Assembly: GCF_032121415.1 (NCBI RefSeq)
Contig: NZ_CP135079.1
Coordinates: 2,790,001 to 2,854,000 of the forward strand
Length of the DNA: 64,000 nucleotides
Direction of reading: 5' to 3'
Source: Streptomyces parvus
GTDB lineage: Bacteria > Actinomycetota > Actinomycetes > Streptomycetales > Streptomycetaceae
The translations under genes were made by a program, and so were the position numbers. The notes under the pieces are model-generated. The model ran no database searches, was not told where the DNA came from, and was given only the letters and a program-made list of their open reading frames with translations. Shown here piece by piece: positions 1 to 8,933 of the stretch (position 1 is its first letter; every line of letters begins with the position of its first letter).

Positions 1-412
1 CACCCGCGCCCTGCTGGAGGCGCTGCGCGGCCGCGGCGTACGGCTGCTGCTGCCGGTCCTCCTGGCCGACAACGACCTGGACTGGGCGGCCTACGAGGGT
101 CCGGCGCACCTGCTCCCGGCCGGGCGGGGCCTCCTGGAGCCGGACGGACCGCGCCTGGGCCCCGACGCCGTCCTCACCGCCGACGCGGTGCTGCTGCCCG
201 GCCTGGCGGTGGACGGTGCCGGGATGCGGCTGGGGCGGGGCGGCGGCAGCTACGACCGGGTGCTGGCCCGGCTGTCCGCCGCCGGGGCGCACCCGTCACT
301 CGTCGTGCTCCTGTACGAGGACGAGGTGGTCGCGCGGGTTCCGTCGGAACCGCACGACCACCCCGTGGACGCCGTGGTCACACCGGCCGGAGCGCGGCGC
401 TTCGCCTCATGA
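1..412 (+). CDS. 5-formyltetrahydrofolate cyclo-ligase, 3' part
   Basis: Cytoplasmic enzyme of one-carbon metabolism that converts 5-formyl-THF to 5,10-methenyl-THF using ATP. The gene enters from the left edge, so its start and N-terminal half are missing; about 136 codons remain, read from base 2. Diagnostic for the family is the C-terminal segment RLGRGGGSYDRVL, the glycine-rich nucleotide-binding loop, followed by the usual VPSEPHDHPVDAVVTP ending. It ends in TGA only 18 bases before the stop of the convergent penicillin acylase gene. Confidence 0.9.
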   Translation, partial: TRALLEALRGRGVRLLLPVLLADNDLDWAAYEGPAHLLPAGRGLLEPDGPRLGPDAVLTADAVLLPGLAVDGAGMRLGRGGGSYDRVLARLSAAGAHPSLVVLLYEDEVVARVPSEPHDHPVDAVVTPAGARRFAS

Positions 413-430
413 TCCGCTGGCGCGGAGGCT

Positions 431-3175
431 CTACGGTTCCAGCGTCAGCGTGTCGACGGTGGACGCGTCGACCGCTTCGGTCCCGAAGGACCAGTCGAGC
501 AGTTCGCCGTCGACCCACTTGTCGGTCTGGTCGGTGTAGTGCGCGTTGAACGCGTGCCCGGAGGCCCCGCTGAGGTTGATCCAGCGGGACTTGTCCCAGT
601 CGCCCACGTTGACGACCATGCGCATCGACGGCACCCAGACGACCTCGTAGCCGCTCGCCGCGTTCCACCCGGTGGCGTTGACCGCCGCCTCGCCGCCGCC
701 GAGGTTCCAGGGGCCGCGGTTGAGCGCCCGCTGGAGCAGGCCGGGGCCCTCGGTGCCGAGCGTCTGGTTCTTCAGCGTGAGCCGGTGCAGCCGGCCCCAG
801 CTCCAGGTGGAGATGTTCTTGCCGAGCTTGGAGGTCAGCTCCCAGCGGGCGTCCTCCATCGCCCGGGCGAACAGGTCGTCCCGGTTCTCCAGGGCGTCCT
901 CACGGCCCCGGGCGGGCGCCTTCCACCACGCGTTGTCCTGGTCGTCGACGATGTCGCCGACCACCTGGAACCAGCGGTCGCCGCCGTCCGGCTGCGCGGT
1001 GTCGCCGTCGCGCTGGCCGCACTCGCGGACGAGCTTCCTCTGCTCATCGGCCGGGCCGCTGTTCTTGGCCGGCGGCACATTGATGCAGTCGCCCTTGACC
1101 CGCATCTCCTTGGGCAGCTTGTTGCCGAACGCGAGCTTCAGGATGTTGCGCCAGACGCCGTTGAAGTACGCGGCGGCGGCCGAGTCGGGCTCCTGGGTGT
1201 AGTCCCAGCCCTCCAGCAGCTTCTGGGCCTCGCGCACGCTCGGGTCGGAGATGTTGATCTTCTTCAGCTCGGGCACCAGCAACGCGGCGATCTCGCTGAA
1301 GTTGTCCATCTGCATCTTCTGCATGTCATCGGTCGAGACCTTCTCGCCGCCCTTGATCTTCTGGGCGAGGAGGTCGTTGATCCGCTGGCTGCGGGCGCCG
1401 TAGCCCCAGTCCTTGGTCAGGAGGTGGGGGTACTTCTTCTCGTCGATGACGGCCTGGTTGGCGGTGACGATGTAGCCGCGGTCCGGGTTGTACTCGTAGG
1501 GCAGCTCGTCGAAGGGGATGTAGCTCTTCCACGCGTACTTCGGGTCCCAGCCCGGCGCCGGGACCGTACCGTCGAAGCCCGCCGAGCGGACCGGGATCCT
1601 GCCCGGGGCCTGGTAGCCGATGTTGCCCTCGGTGTCGGCGTAGATGAGGTTCTGCGAGGGGACCTCGAAGTTCTCGGCGGCCGCCCGGAAGGTCGTGAAG
1701 TCCTTGGCCCGGTTGAGCGCGAAGACGGCGTCCATGGACTTGCCCGGCTGGAGCGCGGTCCACTTCAGCGCCACCGCGTACCCGTCGGCCCGGTCGGGGG
1801 CCGCGTTGCTGACGGGGGCCTTCTGGCCGACCTTGTCCAGTTCCCTGCTGCGGTCGGAGACCAGGGGGCCGTTGTTCGTCTCGCGGACGGTGATCGTCCG
1901 GTCCCGGCCGCCCGCGACCTTGATGGTCTCCTCGCGGGTCTTGAAGGGCTTGGTCTCGCCGTCGTACAGGTAGCCGTCGTCGGAGACCTTCTCCAGGAAG
2001 AGGTCGGTGACGTCGGCGCCGAGGTTGGTCAGGCCCCAGGCGATGTCCTGGTTGTGACCGATGATCACACCGGGCATGCCGGAGAAGGTGTAGCCGGCCG
2101 TGTCGTACTGGCAGGCCGCCGAGAGCTTCCGGCAGTGCAGACCCATCTGGTACCAGAGGGAGGGCAGCATCGGCGCGAGGTGCGGGTCGTTCGCGAGCAG
2201 CGCCTTGCCGGACGTGGTGTGCGCGCCGCCGACGACCCAGGAGTTGGAGCCGATGCCGTTGCCGTTCGGGCCGAGCAGCGCCGGGATCTCGTCGAGGGTG
2301 TCGGAGAGCGCGGAGAGCTGGGTGTTCAGACCTTCGCCGGCACCCTGAGGCGTCGCCGAGCCGACGGAGCCCGACGGGGCCGCCTCGGGGTCGAACTTCC
2401 CGGTGACCGGCGAGATCGCGCCCTGCTCGACGATCGGCTTGTGCTGCTTGTACGGGTAGCCGGGGTACAGGTCCTCGATCTGGTCCTGGTCGAGGCGGCT
2501 GGTCAGCAGCGAACGGTCGATCTCGTCCTGCATGTTGCCGCGCAGGTCCCAGGCCATCGCCTTGAGCCAGGCCACCGAGTCGACCGGGGTCCACTCACCC
2601 GGCTTGTAGTCGTTGGTCAGGCCCAGCGCCGCGTACTCGACCGAGATGTCCCGGCCTTCCTTGCCCTTCAGATAGGCGTTGACGCCCTCCGCGTACGCCT
2701 GGAGGTTCTTCTTGGTGCTCTCGTCGAGCACCTCGTCGTACTCCCTCTGCGCCACCTGCCGCCAGCCGAGCGTGCGGAGGAAGGAGTCGGTCTCCACCTG
2801 CCCGGAACCGAACATCTCCGAGAGCCGGCCGGACGTCATGTGCCGCCGGACGTCCATTTCCCAGAAGCGGTCCTGGGCCTGGACGAAGCCCTGGGCGCGG
2901 AAGAGGTCGGCGTCGGAGTCCGCGTAGATCTGCGGAATCCCGTAGGAGTCGCGTTTGACCTCGACGTCGCCGGAAAGGCCGTCGAGCGTCATCGATCCGG
3001 TGGTCTGCGGGTACGAGGCCCGCACGGTGGACACGGACCAGTACGCCCCGTACCCGACACCCGCGACGAGCGCCAGCACCAGGACGAGCACGAGCAGGCG
3101 GGCGCGTCGCCCCTTCTTCCTGCCGGGCTTCTTCGCGTCGGAAGGGCCGGAAGAGGCGGTTGTGTTGGCGGGCAT
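431..3175 (-). CDS. Penicillin acylase family protein, membrane-anchored
   Basis: Ntn-hydrolase of the penicillin/acyl-homoserine-lactone acylase family, 914 residues. An N-terminal basic stretch and one hydrophobic helix (about residues 20-45) suggest a signal anchor with the enzyme outside the membrane. The alpha-chain motif GIPQIYADSDADLFRAQGF follows. The autoproteolytic site is GSNSW, with Ser310 the expected nucleophile and first residue of the beta chain. I chose ATG 3175 because GAAGGA lies just upstream; the open frame runs on to 3562 without another plausible start. The true substrate cannot be read from sequence. It is divergent from the K+/H+ antiporter gene. Confidence 0.92.
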   Translation of the reverse strand: MPANTTASSGPSDAKKPGRKKGRRARLLVLVLVLALVAGVGYGAYWSVSTVRASYPQTTGSMTLDGLSGDVEVKRDSYGIPQIYADSDADLFRAQGFVQAQDRFWEMDVRRHMTSGRLSEMFGSGQVETDSFLRTLGWRQVAQREYDEVLDESTKKNLQAYAEGVNAYLKGKEGRDISVEYAALGLTNDYKPGEWTPVDSVAWLKAMAWDLRGNMQDEIDRSLLTSRLDQDQIEDLYPGYPYKQHKPIVEQGAISPVTGKFDPEAAPSGSVGSATPQGAGEGLNTQLSALSDTLDEIPALLGPNGNGIGSNSWVVGGAHTTSGKALLANDPHLAPMLPSLWYQMGLHCRKLSAACQYDTAGYTFSGMPGVIIGHNQDIAWGLTNLGADVTDLFLEKVSDDGYLYDGETKPFKTREETIKVAGGRDRTITVRETNNGPLVSDRSRELDKVGQKAPVSNAAPDRADGYAVALKWTALQPGKSMDAVFALNRAKDFTTFRAAAENFEVPSQNLIYADTEGNIGYQAPGRIPVRSAGFDGTVPAPGWDPKYAWKSYIPFDELPYEYNPDRGYIVTANQAVIDEKKYPHLLTKDWGYGARSQRINDLLAQKIKGGEKVSTDDMQKMQMDNFSEIAALLVPELKKINISDPSVREAQKLLEGWDYTQEPDSAAAAYFNGVWRNILKLAFGNKLPKEMRVKGDCINVPPAKNSGPADEQRKLVRECGQRDGDTAQPDGGDRWFQVVGDIVDDQDNAWWKAPARGREDALENRDDLFARAMEDARWELTSKLGKNISTWSWGRLHRLTLKNQTLGTEGPGLLQRALNRGPWNLGGGEAAVNATGWNAASGYEVVWVPSMRMVVNVGDWDKSRWINLSGASGHAFNAHYTDQTDKWVDGELLDWSFGTEAVDASTVDTLTLEP

Positions 3176-3309
3176 CGCTGTCCTTCGAGGGGGCAGGGTG
3201 GTCCTGGGAGTGCAGGAGCAACCATAGGCGCAGCGGAGAAGCCACTCGGACGCGGTATAGGGATGCATCCATTTGCGTCTTCCTCGTACGAACCTCGAAG
3301 CCGTCAAGA

Positions 3310-3323
3310 AATCGTTAACGATT
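3310..3323. promoter_or_regulatory. 14-bp perfect palindrome between divergent genes
   Basis: AATCGTTAACGATT is a perfect palindrome, unusually AT-rich for this chromosome. It lies in the 217-base gap between the penicillin acylase and antiporter genes, about 70 bases before the antiporter start. It could be an operator or part of a promoter; no cognate regulator is adjacent. Confidence 0.35.
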
Positions 3324-3392
3324 AGGTAAGGTAACGAAGTACCTGGCTGCCGGGGGCCGATCCGGCAGGCGCACGCAGGGAAGGAACGGACC

Positions 3393-5036
3393 CTGACTGT
3401 CCACGCGCTCAACGAACTCCTGCTCGTCTGCTCGCTCGTCCTGCTCGTCGCCGTGGCGGCGGTACGGATCTCCTCGCGCAGCGGGCTCCCCAGCCTGCTC
3501 CTGTATCTCGGCATCGGAATCGCCCTGGGACAGGACGGCATCTTCGACGTCAAGTTCGACAACGCCGAGCTGACGCAGGTGATCGGTTACGCCGCCCTGG
3601 TCGTCATCCTGGCCGAGGGCGGACTCGGGGCGAAGTGGAAAGAGGTCAGACCCGTCCTGCCCGCCGCCGCGGTGGTCTCCACCATCGGCGTCGCGATCAG
3701 CGTGGGAATCACCGCCTCCGCCGCGCACTATCTCGTCGGTCTGGACTGGCGCCAGGCGCTCATCATCGGCGCGGTCGTCTCCTCGACCGACGCCGCGGCC
3801 GTCTTCTCCGTGCTGCGCAGGGTGCCGCTGCCGCCCCGGATCACCGGTGTCCTGGAGGCCGAGTCCGGTTTCAACGACGCTCCCGTCGTCATTTTGGTCG
3901 TCGCGTTCTCCGCCGTCGGCCCGGTCGAGCACTGGTACGTCCTGGTCGCGGAGATCGCCCTGGAGCTGGCCATCGGCGCCGCGATCGGCATCGCGGTGGG
4001 CTGGCTGGGGTCCCTGGGGCTGCGGCACGTCGCGCTGCCCGCCTCCGGCCTCTACCCGATCGCCGTGATGGCCATCGCCGTCTCGGCGTACGCGGCGGGA
4101 GCCTTGGCCCACGGCAGCGGATTCCTCGCCGTCTACCTGGCCGCGATGATCCTCGGCAACTCCAAGCTGCCCCACTGGCCCGCCACGCGCGGTTTCGCCG
4201 ACGGGCTCGGCTGGCTGGCCCAGATCGGCATGTTCGTGCTGCTCGGCCTGCTGGTCACCCCGCACGACCTGGTCGACGACTTCTGGCCGGCCGTTGTCGT
4301 GGGCCTGGTGCTGACCGCGGTGGCGCGGCCGCTGTCGGTCTTCCTCAGCCTCGCGCCGTTCCGGATTCCGGCCCGCGAGAAAATGCTCATGTCCTGGGCC
4401 GGGCTGCGCGGCGCGGTGCCCATCGTCCTGGCGACCATCCCGATGGTGTCCGGGGTGGAGGGCAGTACGCGCATCTTCAACATCGTCTTCGTCCTGGTCA
4501 TCGTCTACACCCTGCTCCAGGGCCCGACGCTGCCCTGGGTCGCGAACAAGCTGAACATCGCCGAGGACCCGGCCGAGGCGGACGACCTGGGCATCGAGTC
4601 GGCCCCGCTGGAGCGGCTGCGCGGTCATCTGCTGTCTGTCGCCGTCCCCGCGAAGTCGAAGATGCACGGTGTCGAGGTCGGCGAGCTGCGGCTCCCGGCC
4701 GGCGCCGCCGTCACCCTGGTGGTCCGGGAGAACCAGAGCTTCGTGCCCTCCCCGGCGACGGTGCTCCGGCGCGGGGACGAGCTGCTGGTGGTGGCCACCG
4801 ACCCGGTGCGCGACCGGGCGGAGGAACGCCTGCGCGCGGTCGCCGAGGGCGGCAAGCTGGCCGGCTGGCTGGGCACAGGCGGCTCCCCCGCTTCCGGAAC
4901 CCCCGGCGCCACGGGCCCCCAGGGCGGGTCGGCCATCCCTCAGGCGATGAAACTGGCCAAGAAGCTCGGCGGCGCCGGTGCCGACACCCGTACCGGCGTC
5001 AACGGGAGCGGCAGCGGTACGAAGACCCGTCTCTGA
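3393..5036 (+). CDS. Potassium/proton antiporter, NhaP2/CvrA type
   Basis: Predicted cation:proton antiporter of the CPA family for potassium or pH homeostasis, 547 residues. An Na_H_Exchanger domain of about 12 membrane segments (residues 5-400) is followed by a TrkA-C/RCK-C regulatory domain at about 420-490 (GVEVGELRLPAGAAVTLVV). The first ATG/GTG/TTG-type start in frame is GTG 3453, which would cut into the first membrane helix. Moving to CTG 3393 restores residues TVHALNELLLVCSLVLLVA and sits after GGGAAGGAAC. I therefore take CTG as the start. The tail after residue 490 is low complexity. Confidence 0.88.
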   Translation: MTVHALNELLLVCSLVLLVAVAAVRISSRSGLPSLLLYLGIGIALGQDGIFDVKFDNAELTQVIGYAALVVILAEGGLGAKWKEVRPVLPAAAVVSTIGVAISVGITASAAHYLVGLDWRQALIIGAVVSSTDAAAVFSVLRRVPLPPRITGVLEAESGFNDAPVVILVVAFSAVGPVEHWYVLVAEIALELAIGAAIGIAVGWLGSLGLRHVALPASGLYPIAVMAIAVSAYAAGALAHGSGFLAVYLAAMILGNSKLPHWPATRGFADGLGWLAQIGMFVLLGLLVTPHDLVDDFWPAVVVGLVLTAVARPLSVFLSLAPFRIPAREKMLMSWAGLRGAVPIVLATIPMVSGVEGSTRIFNIVFVLVIVYTLLQGPTLPWVANKLNIAEDPAEADDLGIESAPLERLRGHLLSVAVPAKSKMHGVEVGELRLPAGAAVTLVVRENQSFVPSPATVLRRGDELLVVATDPVRDRAEERLRAVAEGGKLAGWLGTGGSPASGTPGATGPQGGSAIPQAMKLAKKLGGAGADTRTGVNGSGSGTKTRL

Positions 5037-5393
5037 GCCCTTCAGCCCCGTTCCTGAGCCGCTTCAGGGGGTGACACCGAAGGCGACCTGCGACGAACGC
5101 GTCGTAGATCACAGGCTGATACGGAAGCCCCGTGCGCATTCACAGGCGCACAGGGTTTCCTGCCTGTACCATGAAGGCAAACCTGATCGACCAACTCTGT
5201 CTGATGCAGAGCTGGCGCGACCGTATGGCGGTCGTGGTGTCTCTTCGCCCGGCGTTTCTTCGCCGATGGCAGCGAGCCGCCCGGCATCTACCGCAGTTCC
5301 GCGCGAAGAGGACAGCTCTCGGCCGCTTCCGTCCGGCCCGCCCCACAAGGGCGCCGGGAAGCAGGGCCACCAGGCGGCAGAAAGGCAAGGACC
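5037..5393. other. Intergenic region upstream of MFS gene
   Basis: 357 bases with no convincing gene. A frame opening with ATG at 5171 (MKANLIDQLCLMQSW...) lacks a Shine-Dalgarno and soon becomes arginine/proline-rich shadow sequence, so I do not call it. Short inverted repeats exist (TGCGC/GCGCA near 5132; CTCTG/CAGAG near 5193-5209), consistent with leader RNA structure for the downstream transporter, but none is decisive. Confidence 0.4.
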
Positions 5394-6674
5394 GTGGCGA
5401 CCACGGTCTCCGACCGCCCCGGATACGGGCAACTGCTGCGCACCCCCGGTGCGTGGACCTTCCTCCTCCCCGGCTTCGCCGCACGGCAGCCCTTCGCGAT
5501 GCTCACCATCGGCATCGTCCTCCTCGTGCAGCACACGACCGGCTCATACGGCAGCGCGGGTGCCGTGGCGGCGGTCTCCGGCGTCTCCATGGCGCTGTTC
5601 GCCCCGCAGAGCGGCAAACTCGCCGACCGGTTCGGCCAGCGTGCCGTCCTGGTGCCCGGGGTCCTGCTCCACGCCGTCTCCGTGAGCGCCCTGACCGTAC
5701 TGGCGCTGGCGGACGCGCCCCTGTGGGCGCTGTACGCCGCCGCCGTGCCGACCGGCGCGTCGATCCCGCAGATCGGCCCCATGGTGCGGGCCCGCTGGGC
5801 GGCGATGCTGGGGGCGACCGCCGACCGGCCCGCCTCTCCGCTGATGTCCACCGCGGCGGCGTTCGAGTCGGTGACGGACGAGTTCACGTTCGTCCTGGGC
5901 CCGGTGATCGCCACCGCGCTGTGCACCGGTGTGCACCCGGCGGCCGGACTGATCACGGAAGCCGCCCTGACCCTGGTCGGCGGCCTCCTCTTCGCGGCGC
6001 AGCGTGCCACCCAGCCCGCCCCGCGTGCCAAGGCCACCGCGGCCGAGCCGCAGGCCTCGGCGCTCTCCATTCCTGGCGTGCGCGTCCTGGCCGTCACCTT
6101 CCTGGGTATCGGCGCGGTCTTCGGCGGGATGCAGGTCTCGCTGACCGCGTTCTCCGAGGAGATCGGCCACCCCGGGGTCAACGGGGTCCTCTACGGGATC
6201 TTCGCGGCGGGCAACATGCTGGCCGGCATCGCCTGCGGCGCCATCGCCTGGAAGAGCAGCCCGCGCCGCCGGCTGATCGTCGGGTACGTGGCGCTGACCC
6301 TGACCGCGTCCGGCCTGTGGGCCGTGCACTCGGTGCCCCTGCTGGCCGGTCTCGGCCTGCTGGTCGGCCTCTGCATCGCCCCCGCCCTGATCAGCGGCTA
6401 CACCCTGGTCGAGGCGCTGGTACCCGCCACCGCCCGTACCGAGGCCTTCACCTGGCTGACGGGCGCGGTGGCGCTCGGACAGGCGGCGGCCGTGACCGTG
6501 GCGGGGCGACTCGCCGACGCCCACGGCGCGAGCACCGGATTCCTGGTCCCCCTGGCCGGAACCGCCCTGGCCCTGATGACCCTGCTCGCCCTGCGCTCCC
6601 GGCTGACTCCGAAGTCCCAGGGACGCACGGTGGCACGTGGGATCGGTCACCGCGAGCCGGTCACGGTGGACTGA
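5394..6674 (+). CDS. MFS transporter, about 12 TM segments
   Basis: Integral membrane transporter of 426 residues, major facilitator superfamily. Early conserved features are QPFAMLTIGIVLL in the first helix region and the loop 2-3 motif GKLADRFGQRAVLVPG, a typical MFS motif A. The GTG start follows AAAGGCAAGG at correct spacing. Similar Streptomyces proteins are annotated only as MFS; the direction and substrate of transport are unknown. No adjacent regulator. Confidence 0.85.
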   Translation: MATTVSDRPGYGQLLRTPGAWTFLLPGFAARQPFAMLTIGIVLLVQHTTGSYGSAGAVAAVSGVSMALFAPQSGKLADRFGQRAVLVPGVLLHAVSVSALTVLALADAPLWALYAAAVPTGASIPQIGPMVRARWAAMLGATADRPASPLMSTAAAFESVTDEFTFVLGPVIATALCTGVHPAAGLITEAALTLVGGLLFAAQRATQPAPRAKATAAEPQASALSIPGVRVLAVTFLGIGAVFGGMQVSLTAFSEEIGHPGVNGVLYGIFAAGNMLAGIACGAIAWKSSPRRRLIVGYVALTLTASGLWAVHSVPLLAGLGLLVGLCIAPALISGYTLVEALVPATARTEAFTWLTGAVALGQAAAVTVAGRLADAHGASTGFLVPLAGTALALMTLLALRSRLTPKSQGRTVARGIGHREPVTVD

Positions 6675-6704
6675 TCCGACGGAATACGTCAGTATGGAGC
6701 GTCG

Positions 6705-6731
6705 TTAGCACTCATTGAGTGAGAGTGCCAG
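6705..6731 (+). promoter_or_regulatory. CIRCE-like HrcA operator
   Basis: TTAGCACTC, a 9-base spacer, then GAGTGCCAG. The left arm equals the CIRCE consensus TTAGCACTC-N9-GAGTGCTAA, the spacer is exact, and the right arm differs at two positions (7 of 9). It abuts the AGGAGG of the FmdB gene, the usual 5'UTR position of CIRCE. A nested inverted repeat CACTC-ATT-GAGTG overlaps it. HrcA control of heat-shock genes through CIRCE is established; control of this gene is inferred. Confidence 0.7.
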
Positions 6732-6740
6732 GAGGAGCAA

Positions 6741-7082
6741 GTGCCGACCTATCAGTACCAGTGCACCGAGTGCGGCGAGGGCCTCGAGGCGGTGCAGAAG
6801 TTCACCGATGATGCCCTGACCGTGTGCCCGAGCTGCGACGGACGCCTCAAGAAGGTGTTCTCCGCGGTCGGCATCGTCTTCAAGGGTTCCGGTTTCTACC
6901 GGAACGACAGCCGCGGCTCCTCGTCGAGCAGCACGCCGGCGTCGACGGCCTCGAAGTCGTCCGACTCGGGTTCGTCCTCGTCGTCGACGGGCTCGGACAC
7001 GAAGTCGAGCGCCTCGTCGTCCGCCTCCTCCTCGTCGTCGACCCCCGCGTCGGCCTCGTCGAGCGGTACGTCGGCCGCCTGA
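6741..7082 (+). CDS. FmdB family zinc-ribbon protein
   Basis: Small cytoplasmic protein of 113 residues in the FmdB putative regulatory family. The N-terminal zinc ribbon has C8xxC11 and C29xxC32 within MPTYQYQCTECG...VCPSCDG. From about residue 55 to the end it is a serine/threonine/alanine low-complexity tail, probably disordered. GTG start after AGGAGG. Molecular function of this family is not firmly known. The CIRCE-like element directly upstream suggests heat-shock or proteostasis-linked expression, and a strong terminator follows, so it is a monocistronic unit. Confidence 0.9.
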   Translation: MPTYQYQCTECGEGLEAVQKFTDDALTVCPSCDGRLKKVFSAVGIVFKGSGFYRNDSRGSSSSSTPASTASKSSDSGSSSSSTGSDTKSSASSSASSSSSTPASASSSGTSAA

Positions 7083-7116
7083 GCCCACGTACGCACGCAC
7101 CACCCCGCCTTTCACC

Positions 7117-7146
7117 GGACCCCGCCGAGACCTCTCGGCGGGGTCC
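7117..7146 (+). terminator. Terminator after FmdB gene
   Basis: GGACCCCGCCGAGA and TCTCGGCGGGGTCC form a perfect 14-base inverted repeat separated by two bases (a hairpin with a small closing loop). It lies 35 bases after the FmdB stop and before the MTA phosphorylase gene. Confidence 0.85.
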
Positions 7147-7190
7147 GTGCGTTTCCGCCGGGGCGGCACCCCGGCGGATACGGTGACCGC

Positions 7191-8075
7191 ATGGTGAACG
7201 CACATACGGAAACGAACTCCGGTACGGGTACGGCGGGGGCCGAGGGGCCCGCGGAGATCGGTGTCATCGGCGGCTCGGGCTTCTACTCCTTCCTGGAGGA
7301 CGTCACCGAGGTCGCCGTGGACACCCCCTACGGCAAGCCGAGCGACTCGGTCTTCCTCGGCGAGCTCGGCGGCCGCCGGGTTGCCTTCCTGCCCCGCCAC
7401 GGACGCGGCCACCACCTGCCGCCGCACCGCATCAACTACCGGGCCAACCTGTGGGCGCTGCGCTCCGTCGGGGTCCGGCAGGTGCTCGGGCCGTGCGCGG
7501 TGGGCGGGCTGCGGCCGGAGTTCGGGCCGGGCACCCTGCTCGTACCCGACCAGCTGGTGGACCGCACGAAGGCCCGGGTGCAGACCTACTACGACGGTGA
7601 GACCCGGGCCGACGGGACCGTGCCCAACGTCGTCCACCTCGGCTTCGCCGACCCGTACTGCCCCGAGGGCCGCAAGGCCGCGCTCGCGGCTGCCCGCAGA
7701 CGGGACTGGGAGCCTGTGGACGGCGGCACCCTGGTGGTGGTCGAGGGCCCCCGCTTCTCGACCCGCGCGGAGTCGCGCTGGCACGCGGCGATGGGCTGGT
7801 CCGTCGTGGGCATGACCGGGCACCCCGAGGCGGTCCTCGCCCGGGAGCTGGGGCTCTGCTACACCACGATGACCCTGGTGACCGACTTGGACGCGGGGGC
7901 CGAGGCGGGCGAGGGAGTCTCGCACGAGGAGGTGCTCCAGGTGTTCGCGGCCAATGTGGACCGGCTGCGCTCGGTGCTGTTCGACGCGGTGGCGGGGCTG
8001 CCGGAGAACGAGAGCCGCAACTGCACGTGCGCTCACGCCCTGGACGGGATCGACACGGGGATCACCCTGCCGTAG
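7191..8075 (+). CDS. mtnP: S-methyl-5'-thioadenosine phosphorylase
   Basis: Cytoplasmic purine nucleoside phosphorylase-family enzyme that splits methylthioadenosine (a polyamine and SAM-metabolism by-product) into adenine and methylthioribose-1-phosphate. Family signatures are IGVIGGSGFY at the N-terminus, LPRHGRGHHLPPHRINYRAN (phosphate and substrate binding) and VVVEGPRFSTRAES with the MTG/EAVLARE segment. 294 residues, normal length. The ATG at 7191 has only a weak Shine-Dalgarno. Whether it prefers MTA or another 6-oxo/6-amino nucleoside cannot be settled by eye. Confidence 0.9.
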   Translation: MVNAHTETNSGTGTAGAEGPAEIGVIGGSGFYSFLEDVTEVAVDTPYGKPSDSVFLGELGGRRVAFLPRHGRGHHLPPHRINYRANLWALRSVGVRQVLGPCAVGGLRPEFGPGTLLVPDQLVDRTKARVQTYYDGETRADGTVPNVVHLGFADPYCPEGRKAALAAARRRDWEPVDGGTLVVVEGPRFSTRAESRWHAAMGWSVVGMTGHPEAVLARELGLCYTTMTLVTDLDAGAEAGEGVSHEEVLQVFAANVDRLRSVLFDAVAGLPENESRNCTCAHALDGIDTGITLP

Positions 8076-8298
8076 CGGGGGCGGACTGCCGCTCGGGCGG
8101 GGCGGAACTCACCGATCGGGTGACGGAGTTGTCCACAGTGCGAGGACTGTCCACAGGCCGCAGCGGGATCGGCTCGGACGGGGGAAAGTGAGGGGAGTTC
8201 GGCCGGGTCACACCGGACCGGGCTCCCCTTTCCCCTGCTCTTTCCTTCGCGGTCGTCCGCTCCCCATGCGCTCGTCCGCACTGATTCCAGGTGGTGCC

Positions 8299-8820
8299 AT
8301 GTCCACTTCTTCCCCTCCCTCCTCCTGCCCCGCTCCGGTGCCCCTGCCGTGCGGCGTGGGCCCGTTCGGACCCCTGCGGGTGCGGGGCGGTGGCGCGGAC
8401 CGGCTGCGGCGGATGGTGCGCCGCCAACGGCGTGCGGTGGCCGCGGGGCTCGCCCTGGCGGGCGCTGCGCTGGCCACCACGGGCCTGAGCAGCGCCGACG
8501 GAGGGGCCGGCCCGCCAAACGATCCGCCGGGGGCGGGCCTGCCACCGGTGCGGCTGGTCTCCGCGCCGGTCCGGATCGCGGATCCGGAGACCGTACGGCT
8601 GCTGCGGCCGGGAGACCGGGTCGATGTGATCGCGGTGGGCGATGCGGGCGGCGGCGACGCGCGCGTGGTGGCCCGGGGGGCGCGGGTGGCGGAGGTGCCG
8701 CCCGCCTCCACGGGGACCGGTGCGCTGGTGGTGTTGTCCGTGGAGCGGCCGACGGCCACGGCGCTGCTCGGTGCGGGCGCTTCGGGGCGGCTGGCCGTGG
8801 CGGTGGCCGATGCGCACTGA
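8299..8820 (+). CDS. SAF-domain protein, CpaB/RcpC-like
   Basis: 173-residue protein with an N-terminal region rich in Ser/Pro, one hydrophobic helix (about residues 45-65, RRAVAAGLALAGAALATTG), then an extracytoplasmic SAF-like domain: PVRIADPETVRLLRPGDRVDVIAVG and VVLSVERPTATALLGAGASGRLAVAV, as in Flp-pilus CpaB/RcpC proteins. ATG chosen because AGGTGG precedes it; the longer frame from 7954 is a shadow of mtnP. No other pilus gene is adjacent, so a pilus role is uncertain. It precedes mscL by 113 bases. Confidence 0.72.
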   Translation: MSTSSPPSSCPAPVPLPCGVGPFGPLRVRGGGADRLRRMVRRQRRAVAAGLALAGAALATTGLSSADGGAGPPNDPPGAGLPPVRLVSAPVRIADPETVRLLRPGDRVDVIAVGDAGGGDARVVARGARVAEVPPASTGTGALVVLSVERPTATALLGAGASGRLAVAVADAH

Positions 8821-8933
8821 CGTCCTGTCATCGCACGCGTCGGACGGGGCGGATTGGACAGTATCGCCTTCTCCCGCCTTGGGTGGTGGAGCAGTGTGCT
8901 CCCCTCACCGTCCATGCGAAAGAAGGCTCACCC

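Noticed and set aside
539..3325. 928-codon plus-strand open frame opposite the penicillin acylase gene
   Set aside because: Val/Ala/Gly/Arg-rich antisense shadow of a clear gene; no Shine-Dalgarno or domain.
5171..5400. Possible leader peptide or small gene starting MKANLIDQLCLMQ
   Set aside because: No Shine-Dalgarno and the frame degenerates into Arg/Pro-rich sequence over the next gene; kept only as a remark on the intergenic region.
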